A stretch of DNA of 64,000 nt from Bacillus paralicheniformis (GCF_001042485.2 NZ_LBMN02000001.1:372001-436000); one strand, 5' to 3'; positions 1 through 9,373 are shown, counted from the first letter of the stretch. Made by a program: numbers and translations. The notes: generated from the sequence alone by a model not told the origin.

Positions 1-917
1 ATTATGCTCCTGATGACGAGCTGATTGTCACAGTCGGAGCAAGCCAGGCGCTTGATATTGCGGTCAGGGCGATCCTTGATCCCGGAGAAGAAGTGCTGAT
101 TCCCGAGCCTTGTTTTGTCGCTTATGAAGCGCTTGTTTCTTTGGCGGGGGGAAAAGCGGTTCACATTCACACGAACGCAGAACGCGGATTTAAAGCGAGC
201 GCAGCCGATTTTGAAGCCGTTCTGACTGAACGTACGAAGGCCATTATCCTTTGCACGCCGTCTAATCCGACAGGCTCTGTGTATACAAAAAAAGAACTGG
301 AAGAGATCGCGGCTTTTGCTGAACAGCATGACCTGATTGTAATAGCGGATGAAATATACGCCGAGCTGACATACGATGAAGCGTATACAAGCTTTGCGGA
401 AATCGCCGGAATGAAAAAGCGGACGATATTGATATCGGGTTTTTCGAAAGGGTTTGCCATGACAGGCTGGCGCCTTGGATATGTCGCAGCTCCTGCATAT
501 TTAAGGGACCCTATGCTGAAAATTCACCAGTACTCGATGATGTGCGCGCCGAGCATGGCTCAATTTGCGGCGGAGGAAGCCCTTAAAAACGGGCTCGAAG
601 ACGTCGAAAAGATGAAAAAAAGCTATCGCCGCCGAAGGAATGTGTTTGTGGATTCACTGAACGAGATCGGGCTTGACTGTCATCAGCCGGGGGGCGCTTT
701 TTACGCGTTTCCGTCCGTTAAAAAAACGGGCATGAGTTCAGAACAGTTTGCTGAGGAGCTTCTCATCGCAGAAAAAGTCGCCGTCGTCCCGGGCAATGTT
801 TTCGGGCCGAGCGGCGAAGGCTATATCAGATGTTCTTACGCTTCCTCGCTTGAACAGCTTCAGGAAGCGCTCGTCAGAATGAAACGCTTTGTCCAGAAGA
901 CCGGTGCAGTTCAATAA
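1..917 (+). CDS. alaT: Alanine aminotransferase AlaT-like, 5' end outside window
   Basis: The frame is open from the first bases of the window (codons from position 3), so the N-terminus lies upstream; the first in-window ATG at 93 is internal. Seen: fold type I PLP aminotransferase features, with TVGASQALD near the cut, the substrate/cofactor motif CTPSNPTG, the ADEIYAEL segment, the PLP-lysine motif SGFSKGFAMTGWRLGY and a C-terminal domain ending in an RCSYA arginine motif. Known: B. subtilis AlaT (YugH) interconverts pyruvate plus glutamate with alanine plus 2-oxoglutarate and lies just upstream of yugI, as here. Inferred: AlaT orthologue; a general class I aspartate/aromatic aminotransferase is the alternative. 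It is cytosolic. Confidence 0.85.
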   Translation, partial: YAPDDELIVTVGASQALDIAVRAILDPGEEVLIPEPCFVAYEALVSLAGGKAVHIHTNAERGFKASAADFEAVLTERTKAIILCTPSNPTGSVYTKKELEEIAAFAEQHDLIVIADEIYAELTYDEAYTSFAEIAGMKKRTILISGFSKGFAMTGWRLGYVAAPAYLRDPMLKIHQYSMMCAPSMAQFAAEEALKNGLEDVEKMKKSYRRRRNVFVDSLNEIGLDCHQPGGAFYAFPSVKKTGMSSEQFAEELLIAEKVAVVPGNVFGPSGEGYIRCSYASSLEQLQEALVRMKRFVQKTGAVQ

Positions 918-955
918 AAAAATGCGCACCTAAAAGGTCCGCATCAACATAAGGG

Positions 956-996
956 GGGGAATACTAGAAAGCCTTAGTTGTTCTTTAGTATTCCCC
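956..996. other. Long hairpin between alaT and yugI
   Basis: An 11-bp perfect inverted repeat (956-966 against 986-996) surrounds a 19-nt loop. Only three T follow the right arm, so it is a weak intrinsic terminator at best. It could end the alaT transcript or be a structured leader feature upstream of the yugI promoter. Confidence 0.5.
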
Positions 997-1038
997 TTTC
1001 AGCTCGGTTTTAAACATACAATGCTTAAAAAAGTTTTT

Positions 1039-1067
1039 TTGCTTAATAAAGACTTGTATGATATAAT
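1039..1067 (+). promoter_or_regulatory. Sigma-A promoter of yugI
   Basis: TTGCTT at 1039-1044, a 17-bp spacer and a perfect TATAAT at 1062-1067 with an extended -10 TG at 1059-1060. The Shine-Dalgarno AGGAG of yugI follows at 1107-1111. Confidence 0.7.
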
Positions 1068-1120
1068 TTTTTATTGCGTATAAAAAGAGTTAAATTCATA
1101 TGATTTAGGAGTTGTTAGTT

Positions 1121-1510
1121 ATGACAGCAAAATTTGAAGTAGGCAGTGTTTACACTGGAAAAGTGACTGGATTACAGGCGTACGGAGCGTTTGTTGCATT
1201 AGATGAAGAAACACAGGGACTCGTGCATATTTCTGAAGTAACACACGGTTTCGTTAAAGATATTAATGAGCACTTGGCGATCGGTGATGAGGTGCAAGTG
1301 AAGGTTCTTTCTGTAGATGAGGAAAAAGGCAAAATCAGCCTTTCTATCCGCGCTACACAGGCAGCTCCTGAACGAAAAGAAAGCAAGCCTAGAAGACAAA
1401 AGGCTGTTCAAGCCGAAGATACAGCCGCTCCACAAGGATTCAACACGTTAAAAGACAAACTTGAAGAGTGGATCGAGCAGTCCAACAGAAAAGATCTTAT
1501 TAAGAAGTAA
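1121..1510 (+). CDS. yugI: S1-domain RNA-binding general stress protein 13
   Basis: 129 residues. Residues 1-75 form one S1 RNA-binding domain (VGSVYTGKVTGLQAYGAFVA, then GLVHISEV, then EVQVKVLSVD), followed by a basic linker and a C-terminal helix. Known: YugI/GSP13 is a small S1 protein that associates with ribosomes and RNA. The ATG at 1121 is chosen because AGGAG at 1107-1111 is 9 nt upstream; the TTG at 1112 touches that site and is too close. Single-gene unit with its own promoter and a strong terminator. Confidence 0.9.
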   Translation: MTAKFEVGSVYTGKVTGLQAYGAFVALDEETQGLVHISEVTHGFVKDINEHLAIGDEVQVKVLSVDEEKGKISLSIRATQAAPERKESKPRRQKAVQAEDTAAPQGFNTLKDKLEEWIEQSNRKDLIKK

Positions 1511-1512
1511 AT

Positions 1513-1545
1513 GAAAAAACTCCGGCAAAAGCCGGAGTTTTTTTA
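1513..1545. terminator. Bidirectional terminator, yugI / yuzA
   Basis: GC-rich 9-bp stem (1518-1526 with 1531-1539), AAAA loop, T-run after and A-run before, so it can stop both convergent genes. Confidence 0.9.
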
Positions 1546-1779
1546 TCGCATTTCCGGCTGCTTGGCGTCTTCGCCAGCAGTCTCTTCAGCCGGTCTAAAT
1601 AAAAGTCCGAGGTTGATCAGACCTGCAATTCCGACAAGCGCGTAAACGGTCCGGGCTAAAGCGGATCCTTGACCGCCAAAAATGGCTGCAACCAAGTCAA
1701 ATTGAAAAAATCCTATCAGTCCCCAATTGATTGCTCCAATGATTGTTAATACCAATGCAATACGTTGAAGTGCATTCAT
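1543..1779 (-). CDS. yuzA: Small DUF378-family membrane protein YuzA
   Basis: 78 residues with two predicted membrane helices (about 5-25 and 38-60) separated by a short loop, and a polar acidic C-terminal tail. The INWGLIGF motif and the double GG-like turn are typical of the DUF378 family. Its location between yugI and yugJ matches B. subtilis yuzA. No biochemical role is known. An AAGGAGGAAAAA-type ribosome site lies just upstream of the ATG. Confidence 0.8.
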   Translation of the reverse strand: MNALQRIALVLTIIGAINWGLIGFFQFDLVAAIFGGQGSALARTVYALVGIAGLINLGLLFRPAEETAGEDAKQPEMR

Positions 1780-1920
1780 TTGTTTTTCCTCCTTTTTGAA
1801 GTCCTATATTTCACATTTATAGATTGCGACGGATTTGGAAACATTATACGCCTGAGGAGCAGATCGCTTTACAGGGCATTCGGCGATTTCCCATAATAGT
1901 AAATAAAGGAGGAGATGTAG

Positions 1921-3084
1921 ATGGATAATTTTACATATTGGAATCCCACGAAGCTGATATTCGGCCGGGGAGAAGTTGAAAAGCTGGCAGAAGAGGTGAA
2001 ACACTACGGCCGCAATGTCCTGCTCGTATACGGAGGAGGCAGCATTAAACGAAATGGTTTATACGATCAAGTGATTTCAATTCTTGAAAAGGCAGGCGCG
2101 ACCGTCCATGAATTGCCCGGTGTCGAACCGAATCCGCGTGTTGCCACTGTGAATAAAGGAGTCGCGATCTGCAAAGAGAACGATATTAACTTTCTATTGG
2201 CAGTCGGCGGCGGAAGCGTCATCGATTGTACGAAAGCGATCGCCGCCGGAGCGAAATACGACGGCGATGCATGGGATATTGTGACAAAAAAACATATTCC
2301 TGCTGATGCGCTGCCGTTTGGAACGGTTTTAACGTTGGCAGCAACAGGATCGGAAATGAACTCGGGATCTGTGATCACAAATTGGGAAACCAATGAAAAA
2401 TACGGCTGGGGAAGCCCGCTCGTATTCCCTAAATTTTCAATTCTTGATCCGGTCAACACATTTACCGTTCCGAAAGACCACACGATTTACGGCATTGTCG
2501 ACATGATGTCCCACGTGTTTGAGCAATATTTTCACCATACCGAAAATACTCCTTATCAGGACCGGATGTGCGAATCCCTGCTCAAAACGGTGATTGAAAC
2601 AGCTCCTAAGCTCATTGAAGACCTTGAAAACTATGAGCTGCGCGAAACGATTCTCTATACAGGCACCATTGCGCTGAACGGTATGCTATCAATGGGCGCA
2701 CGCGGAGACTGGGCGACGCACAATATCGAGCACGCTGTTTCGGCCGTCTACGATATTCCGCATGCGGGAGGGCTTGCGATCCTGTTCCCGAATTGGATGA
2801 AGCACACGCTTTCCGAAAATGTCGGCCGCTTTAAACAGCTTGCCGTACGCGTTTTTGACGTAGATGAAACAGGAAAAACCGATCGTGAAGTGGCGCTTGT
2901 TGGAATCGAGAAGCTGTCTGAATTCTGGACCAGCCTTGGCGCGCCAAATCGTCTTGCTGATTATGACATCACAGATGAGAAGCTGGATCTGATTTTCGAC
3001 AAAGCGATGGCAAACGGCGAATTCGGCCGCTTTAAAACGCTGAATAAAGACGATGTTCTGTCTATTTTGAAGGCTTCTTTATAA
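1921..3084 (+). CDS. yugJ: Iron-dependent NADH butanol dehydrogenase family, YugJ
   Basis: 387 residues, the full length of group III iron-containing alcohol dehydrogenases of the BdhA/BdhB type. Seen: start [20 protein letters not shown], the nucleotide motif [14 protein letters not shown] near residues 98-110, and metal-ligand His residues in [13 protein letters not shown] and DIPHAGGLA. Known: such enzymes reduce aldehydes with NAD(P)H using a divalent metal. B. subtilis has two adjacent paralogues (yugJ, yugK) here; only one is present. SD AAAGGAGGAGAT precedes the ATG. The natural substrate is unknown. Confidence 0.85.
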   Translation: MDNFTYWNPTKLIFGRGEVEKLAEEVKHYGRNVLLVYGGGSIKRNGLYDQVISILEKAGATVHELPGVEPNPRVATVNKGVAICKENDINFLLAVGGGSVIDCTKAIAAGAKYDGDAWDIVTKKHIPADALPFGTVLTLAATGSEMNSGSVITNWETNEKYGWGSPLVFPKFSILDPVNTFTVPKDHTIYGIVDMMSHVFEQYFHHTENTPYQDRMCESLLKTVIETAPKLIEDLENYELRETILYTGTIALNGMLSMGARGDWATHNIEHAVSAVYDIPHAGGLAILFPNWMKHTLSENVGRFKQLAVRVFDVDETGKTDREVALVGIEKLSEFWTSLGAPNRLADYDITDEKLDLIFDKAMANGEFGRFKTLNKDDVLSILKASL

Positions 3085-3093
3085 GATTTCTTG

Positions 3094-3127
3094 ACGGCTC
3101 AAGGAGGACCGCCATACCTTGAGCCGT
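3094..3127 (+). terminator. Weak terminator-like hairpin after yugJ
   Basis: An 11-bp inverted repeat (3094-3104 with 3117-3127) starts 10 nt after the yugJ stop. The downstream tract is T-rich but broken, so termination may be partial. Confidence 0.5.
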
Positions 3128-3373
3128 TGTTCATTTGTTATCTTTTTGACAAAACTGCGCGTGGCGGCTGAAAAACATGCATTTTTGCGTGTCTGCCTCC
3201 ATCCTCCTTTTTTTCGTCACTTGATTTAACGAAGGAGTTCATATAAAGTGAAAAGGGAAGAGGCTGTCGCCGAAAATCGACATGTTTTAAAACCCTTTGG
3301 CCCGCACTCTCATGAAAATGAAAGCGCTGGCGGGTATATGGAAGAAAACAGCTAGTACTGGAGGTTTAATAAT

Positions 3374-4726
3374 ATGACGCATGTCCGTTTTGACTACTCA
3401 AGAGCATTGCCATTCTTTAAAGAACATGAACTTACATATCTGCGTGACTTCGTGAAAGTCGCCCACCATACCATTCACGAAAAAACAGGTGCGGGCAGCG
3501 ACTTTTTAGGATGGGTGGATCTTCCGACTGACTACGACAAAGAAGAATTCGCCCGCATTAAAAAATGCGCTGAAAAAATTCAAAATGATTCCGATGTTTT
3601 GCTGGTTGTCGGAATTGGCGGTTCATACCTCGGCGCAAGAGCGGCGATCGAAATGTTGAATCATTCATTTTACAATGTGCTGCCGAAAGAAAAGCGTAAA
3701 ACGCCGCAAGTGATTTTCATCGGCAACAACATCAGCTCTTCTTACATGAGAGACGTGATGGATCTTCTTGAAGACGCTGATTTTTCAATCAACGTGATTT
3801 CTAAATCAGGCACAACGACAGAACCGGCGATTGCTTTCCGGATCTTCCGCAAGCTTCTTGAAGAAAAGTATGGAAAAGAAGAAGCGAAACGCCGCATTTA
3901 TGCAACAACTGATAAAGAGCGGGGCGCATTAAAAACGCTTGCTAATGAGGAAGGCTTTGAATCATTTATCATTCCTGACGATGTCGGTGGCCGCTTTTCT
4001 GTGCTCACAGCGGTCGGCTTGCTTCCAATCGCAGTCAGCGGAGCCGATATCGATGAAATGATGAAGGGCGCCCGCGATGCGAGCAAAGACTTCTCCACAT
4101 CAGAGCTTGAAGACAATCCGGCTTACCAATACGCGGTCGTCAGAAATGTCCTTTATAACAAAGGCAAAACGATTGAAATGCTGATCAACTACGAGCCGGG
4201 CCTTCAGTACTTCGCAGAATGGTGGAAGCAGCTCTTTGGCGAAAGTGAAGGAAAAGACGAAAAAGGCATTTATCCATCTTCAGCCAACTTCTCGACGGAT
4301 CTTCACTCTCTTGGACAATACGTACAAGAAGGAAGAAGAGACATGTTCGAAACGGTGCTGAACGTTGAAAAGCCGAGACATGAGCTGACAATCGAAGAAG
4401 CGGACAATGATCTTGACGGCTTAAACTACCTTGCCGGCAAAACGGTCGACTTCGTCAATAAAAAAGCGTTCCAAGGCACAATGCTCGCGCACACAGACGG
4501 TAATGTGCCGAACCTGATCGTGAACGTACCTGAAATGAACGCTTACACGTTCGGCTACCTCGTGTACTTCTTTGAAAAAGCCTGCGCAATGAGCGGATAC
4601 CTGCTCGGCGTCAACCCGTTTGACCAGCCTGGAGTGGAAGCGTACAAAGTCAATATGTTCGCTCTCCTCGGCAAGCCTGGCTTCGAAGAGAAAAAAGCAG
4701 AGCTTGAGAAACGTTTGGATCAATAA
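3374..4726 (+). CDS. pgi: Glucose-6-phosphate isomerase
   Basis: 450 residues, the normal length of Bacillus Pgi. Seen: phosphosugar-binding SIS motifs [16 protein letters not shown] (about 76-91) and [10 protein letters not shown] (about 143-152), the catalytic-region segment [14 protein letters not shown], and the C-terminal QPGVEAYK motif with its catalytic lysine. Role: interconverts glucose-6-phosphate and fructose-6-phosphate in cytosolic glycolysis and gluconeogenesis. Monocistronic: preceded by a 289-bp gap and followed by a strong terminator. SD TGGAGG lies about 10 nt before the ATG. Nothing unusual. Confidence 0.97.
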   Translation: MTHVRFDYSRALPFFKEHELTYLRDFVKVAHHTIHEKTGAGSDFLGWVDLPTDYDKEEFARIKKCAEKIQNDSDVLLVVGIGGSYLGARAAIEMLNHSFYNVLPKEKRKTPQVIFIGNNISSSYMRDVMDLLEDADFSINVISKSGTTTEPAIAFRIFRKLLEEKYGKEEAKRRIYATTDKERGALKTLANEEGFESFIIPDDVGGRFSVLTAVGLLPIAVSGADIDEMMKGARDASKDFSTSELEDNPAYQYAVVRNVLYNKGKTIEMLINYEPGLQYFAEWWKQLFGESEGKDEKGIYPSSANFSTDLHSLGQYVQEGRRDMFETVLNVEKPRHELTIEEADNDLDGLNYLAGKTVDFVNKKAFQGTMLAHTDGNVPNLIVNVPEMNAYTFGYLVYFFEKACAMSGYLLGVNPFDQPGVEAYKVNMFALLGKPGFEEKKAELEKRLDQ

Positions 4727-4731
4727 ACGAA

Positions 4732-4770
4732 AAAACAGCCTCCGGACTTATTGTCCAGGAGGCTGTTTTA
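4732..4770. terminator. Bidirectional terminator, pgi / acetyltransferase
   Basis: 12-bp stem (4732-4743 with 4758-4769) with A-run before and T-run after. It overlaps the last codons of the convergent acetyltransferase gene. Confidence 0.9.
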
Positions 4771-5275
4771 ATTCATATGACGGATGCTGAAGTCCAGTAG
4801 ACGGATAAAATTCGTCATGAGTGTAGACGAATCCCAATTTTTCCAGTCGTTTTTGTGAAGCTGTATTTTCAGGGTGATGTCCCGCAAACAGCTTTTTTGC
4901 CCGGATTTTGTTAAATGCGTATTCAATCATGGCCTCAGCCGCTTCAGATGCATAACCTTTCCCCCAAGCCGAACGGACGAGATGAAAACCAAGCTCGTAC
5001 ACATCATTTTCCGGGTCATAGGGGCGAAGTCCGCAACATCCGATGAATTCGTTGTTTCCTGTTTTAAATATCGGGAAGTATTGCACACCGTGTGTTTTGT
5101 ATTGTTCGATCTCAAGCAGCAAACGATTTCTTATTTCGCTATCGGTCATAATTCCGTCTGCTGTCAGATATTTGGCCACATCTCGATTTCCCCACAATGT
5201 CTTTGCCAAATTCAAATTCTCTTTAGCCCATAAAGAAAAGCCGATGCGTGTTGTTTGCAGAAAGCAGTGCTTCAT
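4748..5275 (-). CDS. GNAT acetyltransferase, RimJ/RimL type
   Basis: 175 residues with the layout of the RimJ/RimL GNAT subfamily: LNLAKTLWGNRDVAKYL (about 19-35), central strands YELGFHLVRSAWGKGYASEAAEA carrying the acetyl-CoA pyrophosphate loop (G-K-G-Y-A), and the HPENTASQKRLEKLGF motif (about 135-150). Known: such enzymes acetylate N-terminal amines of ribosomal proteins, amino acids or small molecules; the substrate cannot be told from sequence. Transcribed alone, convergent with pgi. AAGGGGG lies about 11 nt upstream of the ATG. Confidence 0.8.
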   Translation of the reverse strand: MKHCFLQTTRIGFSLWAKENLNLAKTLWGNRDVAKYLTADGIMTDSEIRNRLLLEIEQYKTHGVQYFPIFKTGNNEFIGCCGLRPYDPENDVYELGFHLVRSAWGKGYASEAAEAMIEYAFNKIRAKKLFAGHHPENTASQKRLEKLGFVYTHDEFYPSTGLQHPSYELKQPPGQ

Positions 5276-5349
5276 TCCATTCCGGTCCCCCTTGTAAGGC
5301 AGCTGTTCACCTTATTTTAACACGGCAATAGCCGGCGGGGCCCGTTAAC

Positions 5350-5826
5350 CTAATGATTCATCCCGTAAATCGCAAACGCGAGATAAGTCGCGAAAAAACT
5401 CCACAACACATAAGGGACAAGGAGAAGTGCTGCTCTTTTATGAATGCGAAGTGTAATCAAGGCGAGCGCAAGAGCGGTCAAGGCTACGAAAAAGGAGTCG
5501 GCCGAGGCAGCAAGTACGTTTTTTTCCGTGAATTGAAAATAGCTGAATGCCTGGTTAAACAAATAGTTAATGATCAGCATGATCCAAAATGGCGCCGCTG
5601 CTTTTCTCAGATCATATGTGGCATACACAAGCGCCGCCGCTAATGAAATGAAGGCGAACAGCACGCTCCAGATGGTTCCGATCAAACGGCCTGACGGTGT
5701 CCAATCCGGTTTGTTTAATGACTCATACCATTCACGATCTACGGGAAATAAAACGCCCGCGAGTGAAAACAGTGCATATGTAACGAGAAACACGATCACA
5801 GCCGCTACTATTTTTTCCTTCTTCAA
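5350..5826 (-). CDS. tspO: TspO/MBR family membrane protein
   Basis: 158 residues with five hydrophobic helices and the TspO signatures: WYESLNKPDWTPSG (about 33-46), GTIWSVLFAFISLAAALVY, and an N-Y-L-F-N-Q-A-F motif near 85-92. Known: TspO proteins bind porphyrins, and the B. cereus and B. subtilis members handle heme-related ligands under oxidative or salt stress. The start is TTG at 5826 with a strong GAGGAGG about 8 nt upstream, so translation uses a non-ATG start. Monocistronic on the minus strand. Confidence 0.85.
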   Translation of the reverse strand: MKKEKIVAAVIVFLVTYALFSLAGVLFPVDREWYESLNKPDWTPSGRLIGTIWSVLFAFISLAAALVYATYDLRKAAAPFWIMLIINYLFNQAFSYFQFTEKNVLAASADSFFVALTALALALITLRIHKRAALLLVPYVLWSFFATYLAFAIYGMNH

Positions 5827-5942
5827 TAGAAGTCCCTCCTCATAGTAAGCTCATACCTTTGTCTTTCCCTATTCGTTTAAATATACTCATACCGCACAAG
5901 CTTCTGATCCATACTAAAAAATAAAACGGGTGAAGTGACATC

Positions 5943-6509
5943 ATGTTATTTGTATTGGAAACGTTGTTTCTCATCTTAACGGGTATTATTCTGCTGAGAA
6001 TTTCGGGAAGAAAATCAATTTCACAGATGACAATAGCCACCACCGTCGTCATGATTTCCATCGGAACGATCATTGTTCAGCCGATCATTGAAGACAGCAT
6101 TTTTAAAACGGTGGCAGCTGCATCGATCTTTATCATCGTCCTTCTGTTGATCGAGTATTTGAAAATGAAATTTGATTTTTTTGAAAGCCTGATTGCGGGG
6201 AAAGCCGTTGTATTAATCGAAAACGGCGAGCTTCAGAAGCAGAACCTAAAAAAGCACCGCCTGACTGTCGACCAGCTGGAAATGAGGCTCAGGACACAGG
6301 GGATTTCAAAATTATCGGACGTGAAAAACGTAACGCTCGAATCAAACGGCCAGATTGGCTACGAGTTATCGGATGATGCAAAGCCTTTTACTATGGGAGA
6401 GTATAAAAAATTCCTCCGCATGCAAAACAACCTGCAGCAGCCGGAGGACAATCTGTTTAAGGAAATCAATGAAGGGCACCTGCACGAACCTGATAAACAA
6501 TTGCGCTAG
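5943..6509 (+). CDS. DUF421 / YetF-like membrane protein
   Basis: 188 residues. Three N-terminal hydrophobic helices (about 3-75) include the family motif RISGRKSISQMTIATTVV and an IGTIIVQPI segment, followed by a cytosolic alpha/beta domain with the ENGELQKQNLKKHRLTVDQL signature and a polar tail. Known: DUF421 proteins such as YetF and YkjA are widespread in spore formers; some affect spore germination or sporulation, and most are uncharacterised. It lies 37 bp upstream of yugN on the same strand and may be cotranscribed with it. The ribosome site is weak (GTGAAGTGAC). Confidence 0.75.
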   Translation: MLFVLETLFLILTGIILLRISGRKSISQMTIATTVVMISIGTIIVQPIIEDSIFKTVAAASIFIIVLLLIEYLKMKFDFFESLIAGKAVVLIENGELQKQNLKKHRLTVDQLEMRLRTQGISKLSDVKNVTLESNGQIGYELSDDAKPFTMGEYKKFLRMQNNLQQPEDNLFKEINEGHLHEPDKQLR

Positions 6510-6546
6510 GGCCCAGAAGTATAAAAACGAAAAAAGGAGTTTTTTT

Positions 6547-6951
6547 ATGATAAGCTTACCTTCTGAACTGGAAAACCGGTCGTTTTCTCTTTATCATCTC
6601 GAACAGACGCTTAAGCCTCTCGGTTATGTAATCAGCGGCGGCTGGGAATATGACCGCGGCTTTTTTGACTATAAAATTGATGATGAGGAAGGATACTTAT
6701 TTTTGCGGATTCCGTTTGAAGCGGAGGACGGACAGCTTGATTCGCAAAATGCGACGGTCAAGCTCGGTACACCGTTTTTGCTTCGCCACGTCTATCAGGA
6801 AGCGCTGGACGACTACGTCGTTCAGGGGAATTTTCGCGCATCTTTTGACCAGTTTGCTGAACCGAAAGAAAAAGACGCCGATATTCCCGGCGTCTATGAA
6901 AAGCTTGGCCAATCGTATGTAAAAGAACTCGAAAAGGCGCTTCTTTCCTAA
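6547..6951 (+). CDS. yugN: YugN-like family protein
   Basis: 134 residues, cytosolic, no signal or membrane segment. Seen: N-terminal LPSELENRSFSLYHLEQTLK, then YVISGGWEYDRGFFDYKID and LRIPFEAEDGQLD, matching the YugN-like family, whose function is unknown. The start is ATG 6547 with AAGGAG at 6534-6539; the longer reading frame begins inside the upstream gene. The 3' end overlaps the end of the convergent yugO gene by 4 bp. Confidence 0.8.
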   Translation: MISLPSELENRSFSLYHLEQTLKPLGYVISGGWEYDRGFFDYKIDDEEGYLFLRIPFEAEDGQLDSQNATVKLGTPFLLRHVYQEALDDYVVQGNFRASFDQFAEPKEKDADIPGVYEKLGQSYVKELEKALLS

Positions 6952-7931
6952 AGTGACAGCAGCTGGTCTGTCGGCTGAAGCTTGTACGAAAATGAAGGAG
7001 ACAGCACAGGCCCGTCTTTTTGGTGAATACCGATGACGAAAATGTCTTCCTTCATGAAATGGTGAATCACTTCTTGAAAAGACGCACCTTCCATCGTCTT
7101 CGGAAGCGGAACCCGATGGACTTTGAAATGAATATCGGCTTCCTTAAATAGCGGATCAGGAAGCTGATTTTTAATGAGAAAATGCTGCAGCATTGCTGTT
7201 TTTAAAAGGTCCGCCGTACTGATGATTTGGTTCGCTCCGGCGCGCTCGGCATTTTTTTTCTGCTTTTCCGTCAAGATTTCTACAACGCAATACACCGACG
7301 GGTTCAAGCCTTTAACAGCCAGCAATGTTAAGACCGACTGCATATCTGCAGATATTTCGCTTTTATGCTGATCGGCGGTAATAAAGACGATTTCAGCTTC
7401 TTCAATATTGGCTTTTTGCAGTGTGGCATCATCCGCAGCGGGTCCTCTGATGAAATGAATGTTTTCCATCAGGGGGCCTTCCTTTAGTGTTTCATCAATG
7501 AGCACGATCGTTTTGTTTGAATCGGCGGCCTGGAGCGTCCTCATCAGCTTGTTGGATTTCTCGTTCCAGCCGATCAGGATCATATGTCCCTTGCCTCTGT
7601 AGTTGACCTTGCCTTCGGCGTAGCGCTGCTGCTTGCTAAAAGCGGCCGTCGCCATCGTTGCAAAATAGGCCGTGACAAACGCTGCCCCTATTAAAATAAG
7701 GAGCATGCCGACGGTTTTGCCGAGTGCGGTTTTAGGGACAAAATCGCCATATCCGACTGAGGACACGGTGATCAGCGCCCACCATACGCCTTCAAAAACG
7801 TTTGAAAACTGCTGCGGCTCGACGAATGTGATCAGCTGACCGAAAAGGATGATCAATAAAAGGATAATGATTGCGATGCGGACATATATCGGCCACCTCA
7901 GCCATGCGATAAATACACGGTTTGATTTCAT
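6948..7931 (-). CDS. yugO: Potassium channel YugO with RCK domain
   Basis: 327 residues. Two membrane helices (about 14-36 and 68-92) flank a pore loop with selectivity filter TVSSVGYGD at residues 55-63. A cytosolic RCK/TrkA-N domain follows, starting near MILIGWNEKSNK (about 116) and ending with a TrkA-C-like segment. Known: B. subtilis YugO releases potassium and carries electrical signals in biofilms; its RCK domain senses metabolic state. Its ATG overlaps the mstX stop (ATGA), so the two genes are translationally coupled, as in B. subtilis. Confidence 0.93.
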   Translation of the reverse strand: MKSNRVFIAWLRWPIYVRIAIIILLLIILFGQLITFVEPQQFSNVFEGVWWALITVSSVGYGDFVPKTALGKTVGMLLILIGAAFVTAYFATMATAAFSKQQRYAEGKVNYRGKGHMILIGWNEKSNKLMRTLQAADSNKTIVLIDETLKEGPLMENIHFIRGPAADDATLQKANIEEAEIVFITADQHKSEISADMQSVLTLLAVKGLNPSVYCVVEILTEKQKKNAERAGANQIISTADLLKTAMLQHFLIKNQLPDPLFKEADIHFKVHRVPLPKTMEGASFQEVIHHFMKEDIFVIGIHQKDGPVLSPSFSYKLQPTDQLLSL

Positions 7932-8182
7932 GTTTCTTCACCGTCTTTCCGCAGGGAAAATGATAAAATCTCTTTGATGATTGCATTTAACTTTTGATTG
8001 GTGCTTACTTTCCCGTGCTGTTCAATGGCTTGTCTGATCATTTCTGCCGTTTCTTCTTCAAATTCGATCAGCTGCTCGTCTTTTTCCGATTCGTTATAGA
8101 GAAGAATGAACGCATCAAGCCCTTCATTCATTTTATCAATCGCCGTGCTTAACTGTTCTTTTTCCTGATCCGTTACTTTCAC
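7928..8182 (-). CDS. mstX: Mistic, membrane-associating protein MstX (short form)
   Basis: 84 residues, very acidic, predicted helical bundle without a normal hydrophobic membrane span. Seen: MKVTDQEKEQLSTAIDKMNE and a GLDAFILLYNES helix, matching the core of B. subtilis Mistic but lacking the roughly 26-residue N-terminal extension of that 110-residue form. Known: Mistic inserts into membranes without a signal and helps produce the YugO channel. It overlaps yugO by 4 bp. The short form is typical of species outside B. subtilis. Confidence 0.9.
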   Translation of the reverse strand: MKVTDQEKEQLSTAIDKMNEGLDAFILLYNESEKDEQLIEFEEETAEMIRQAIEQHGKVSTNQKLNAIIKEILSFSLRKDGEET

Positions 8183-8364
8183 CGTGTCACCACCCGTGCT
8201 CTCCTTTTTATTCAGTATATCCCTCTTTTACAAAAATTTTTCAGGTAAAAATAAACCTTTGTTAACCGACAATAACCGGTAGAGCTGAAGATTTTTACTG
8301 CGGCGTCATATCGGTTCCCGTCCTTCCATACACTTTTTATAAACGGATGAGGGATGGGAGCGGA

Positions 8365-8589
8365 ATGTCCTGTTTAATGAGGCTCTTTTTCATACTGGTC
8401 GGAGTCCAGCTGATGGCGGCGGCATCCATTCAATTCATTTTTGATTTAAATGCCGTTTATCATTCCTCTGATGAGGTATTCTGGAGGGAGTTTTTCAAGG
8501 AGCTGTCCACAAGGCCGCCTTTCTACATCATGGTGTCAGGAATGGTGCTGATCTTTATCGGGGTTTGTTTACCGCGAAGAAAAAGGTAG
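8365..8589 (+). CDS. Small two-helix membrane protein, unknown
   Basis: 74 residues with two hydrophobic segments (about 5-27 and 49-68), an acidic middle (SSDEVFWREFFKEL) and a basic end (PRRKR), suggesting both ends lie in the cytosol. I do not recognise the family. ATG 8365 is preferred because GGGAG sits about 5 nt upstream; the ATG at 8347 has no ribosome site. It stands alone between mstX and yugP, transcribed toward yugP. Confidence 0.55.
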   Translation: MSCLMRLFFILVGVQLMAAASIQFIFDLNAVYHSSDEVFWREFFKELSTRPPFYIMVSGMVLIFIGVCLPRRKR

Positions 8590-8681
8590 TGCACTTTTCT
8601 GTACAAAAGGAAATCCCTCGGGATAAAATATATTTACAATTAAAATTTTAAACGACTTATCACAAGAGGGAAGATGATTGC

Positions 8682-9362
8682 ATGAGCATGATTTTTTACT
8701 TGTTAACATTTGCTGCATTAGGTTTATCGATTTGGGCACAATTTAAAGTAAAGAGCAACTTTGAAAAATATTCAAAAGTAGAGGCGTCAAGCGGGAGAAC
8801 TGGAGCCGAAGTGGCCAGACAGATTCTCGACCAAAACGGCCTTTACGATATCCCGGTTGAACCGGTAAGAGGAACCTTGACAGACCATTATGACCCGACA
8901 GCACGCGTTGTGCGCCTGTCCGAACCCGTATATTACGGGCGTTCAATTGCAGCGGTTTCCGTTGCTTCCCATGAATGCGGACATGCCCTGCAGCATCAGG
9001 AATCATACGGCGCACTTGTTTTGAGGCATAAGATGTTTCCGATCGTGAACTTTTCTTCGGGAGTGGCGCCGTTTTTGTTTATCGGCGGAATGCTGCTCGG
9101 AAGCCTGAATCTGATCGGACTCGGCATCATTTTGTTTTCGGCGGCCGTATTCTTTCAGCTTGTGACACTGCCAGTTGAATTTAACGCAAGCTCCCGGGCA
9201 AAAAGGATCATCGTTTCAGAAGGAATGATCCGTAACACGGAAGAAAGAGGCGTCAGCAAGGTGCTGGATGCCGCGGCTTTGACATATGTTGCTGCAGCGC
9301 TTGTTTCGCTGTTTGAGCTGCTGCGCTTCGTCGCAATTTTCCTGTCCGGTCGTAATGACTAA
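8682..9362 (+). CDS. yugP: Membrane zinc metallopeptidase YugP
   Basis: 226 residues, neutral zinc metallopeptidase family 2 (YugP). Seen: N-terminal membrane helix (2-20), catalytic HECGH at residues 97-101 in SVASHECGHALQHQ, two further helices around 120-160, and a C-terminal helix near 196-220. The third zinc ligand is likely in the LPVEFNASSRA segment. The substrate is unknown; the active site should face the cytosolic side of the membrane. It is followed by the unusual yugS initiation region. Confidence 0.85.
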   Translation: MSMIFYLLTFAALGLSIWAQFKVKSNFEKYSKVEASSGRTGAEVARQILDQNGLYDIPVEPVRGTLTDHYDPTARVVRLSEPVYYGRSIAAVSVASHECGHALQHQESYGALVLRHKMFPIVNFSSGVAPFLFIGGMLLGSLNLIGLGIILFSAAVFFQLVTLPVEFNASSRAKRIIVSEGMIRNTEERGVSKVLDAAALTYVAAALVSLFELLRFVAIFLSGRND

Positions 9363-9373
9363 CCATTCGTCTT

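Noticed and set aside
1112-1120. TTG at 1112 as yugI start
   Set aside because: It directly follows AGGAG; the ATG at 1121 has normal spacing.
3311-3335. Catabolite-responsive element (TGAAAGCGCTGGCG) before pgi
   Set aside because: The right half does not fit the cre consensus (GCG instead of WCA), so it is probably chance.
8347-8364. ATG at 8347 as start of the small membrane protein
   Set aside because: There is no ribosome site before it, whereas ATG 8365 has GGGAG close upstream.
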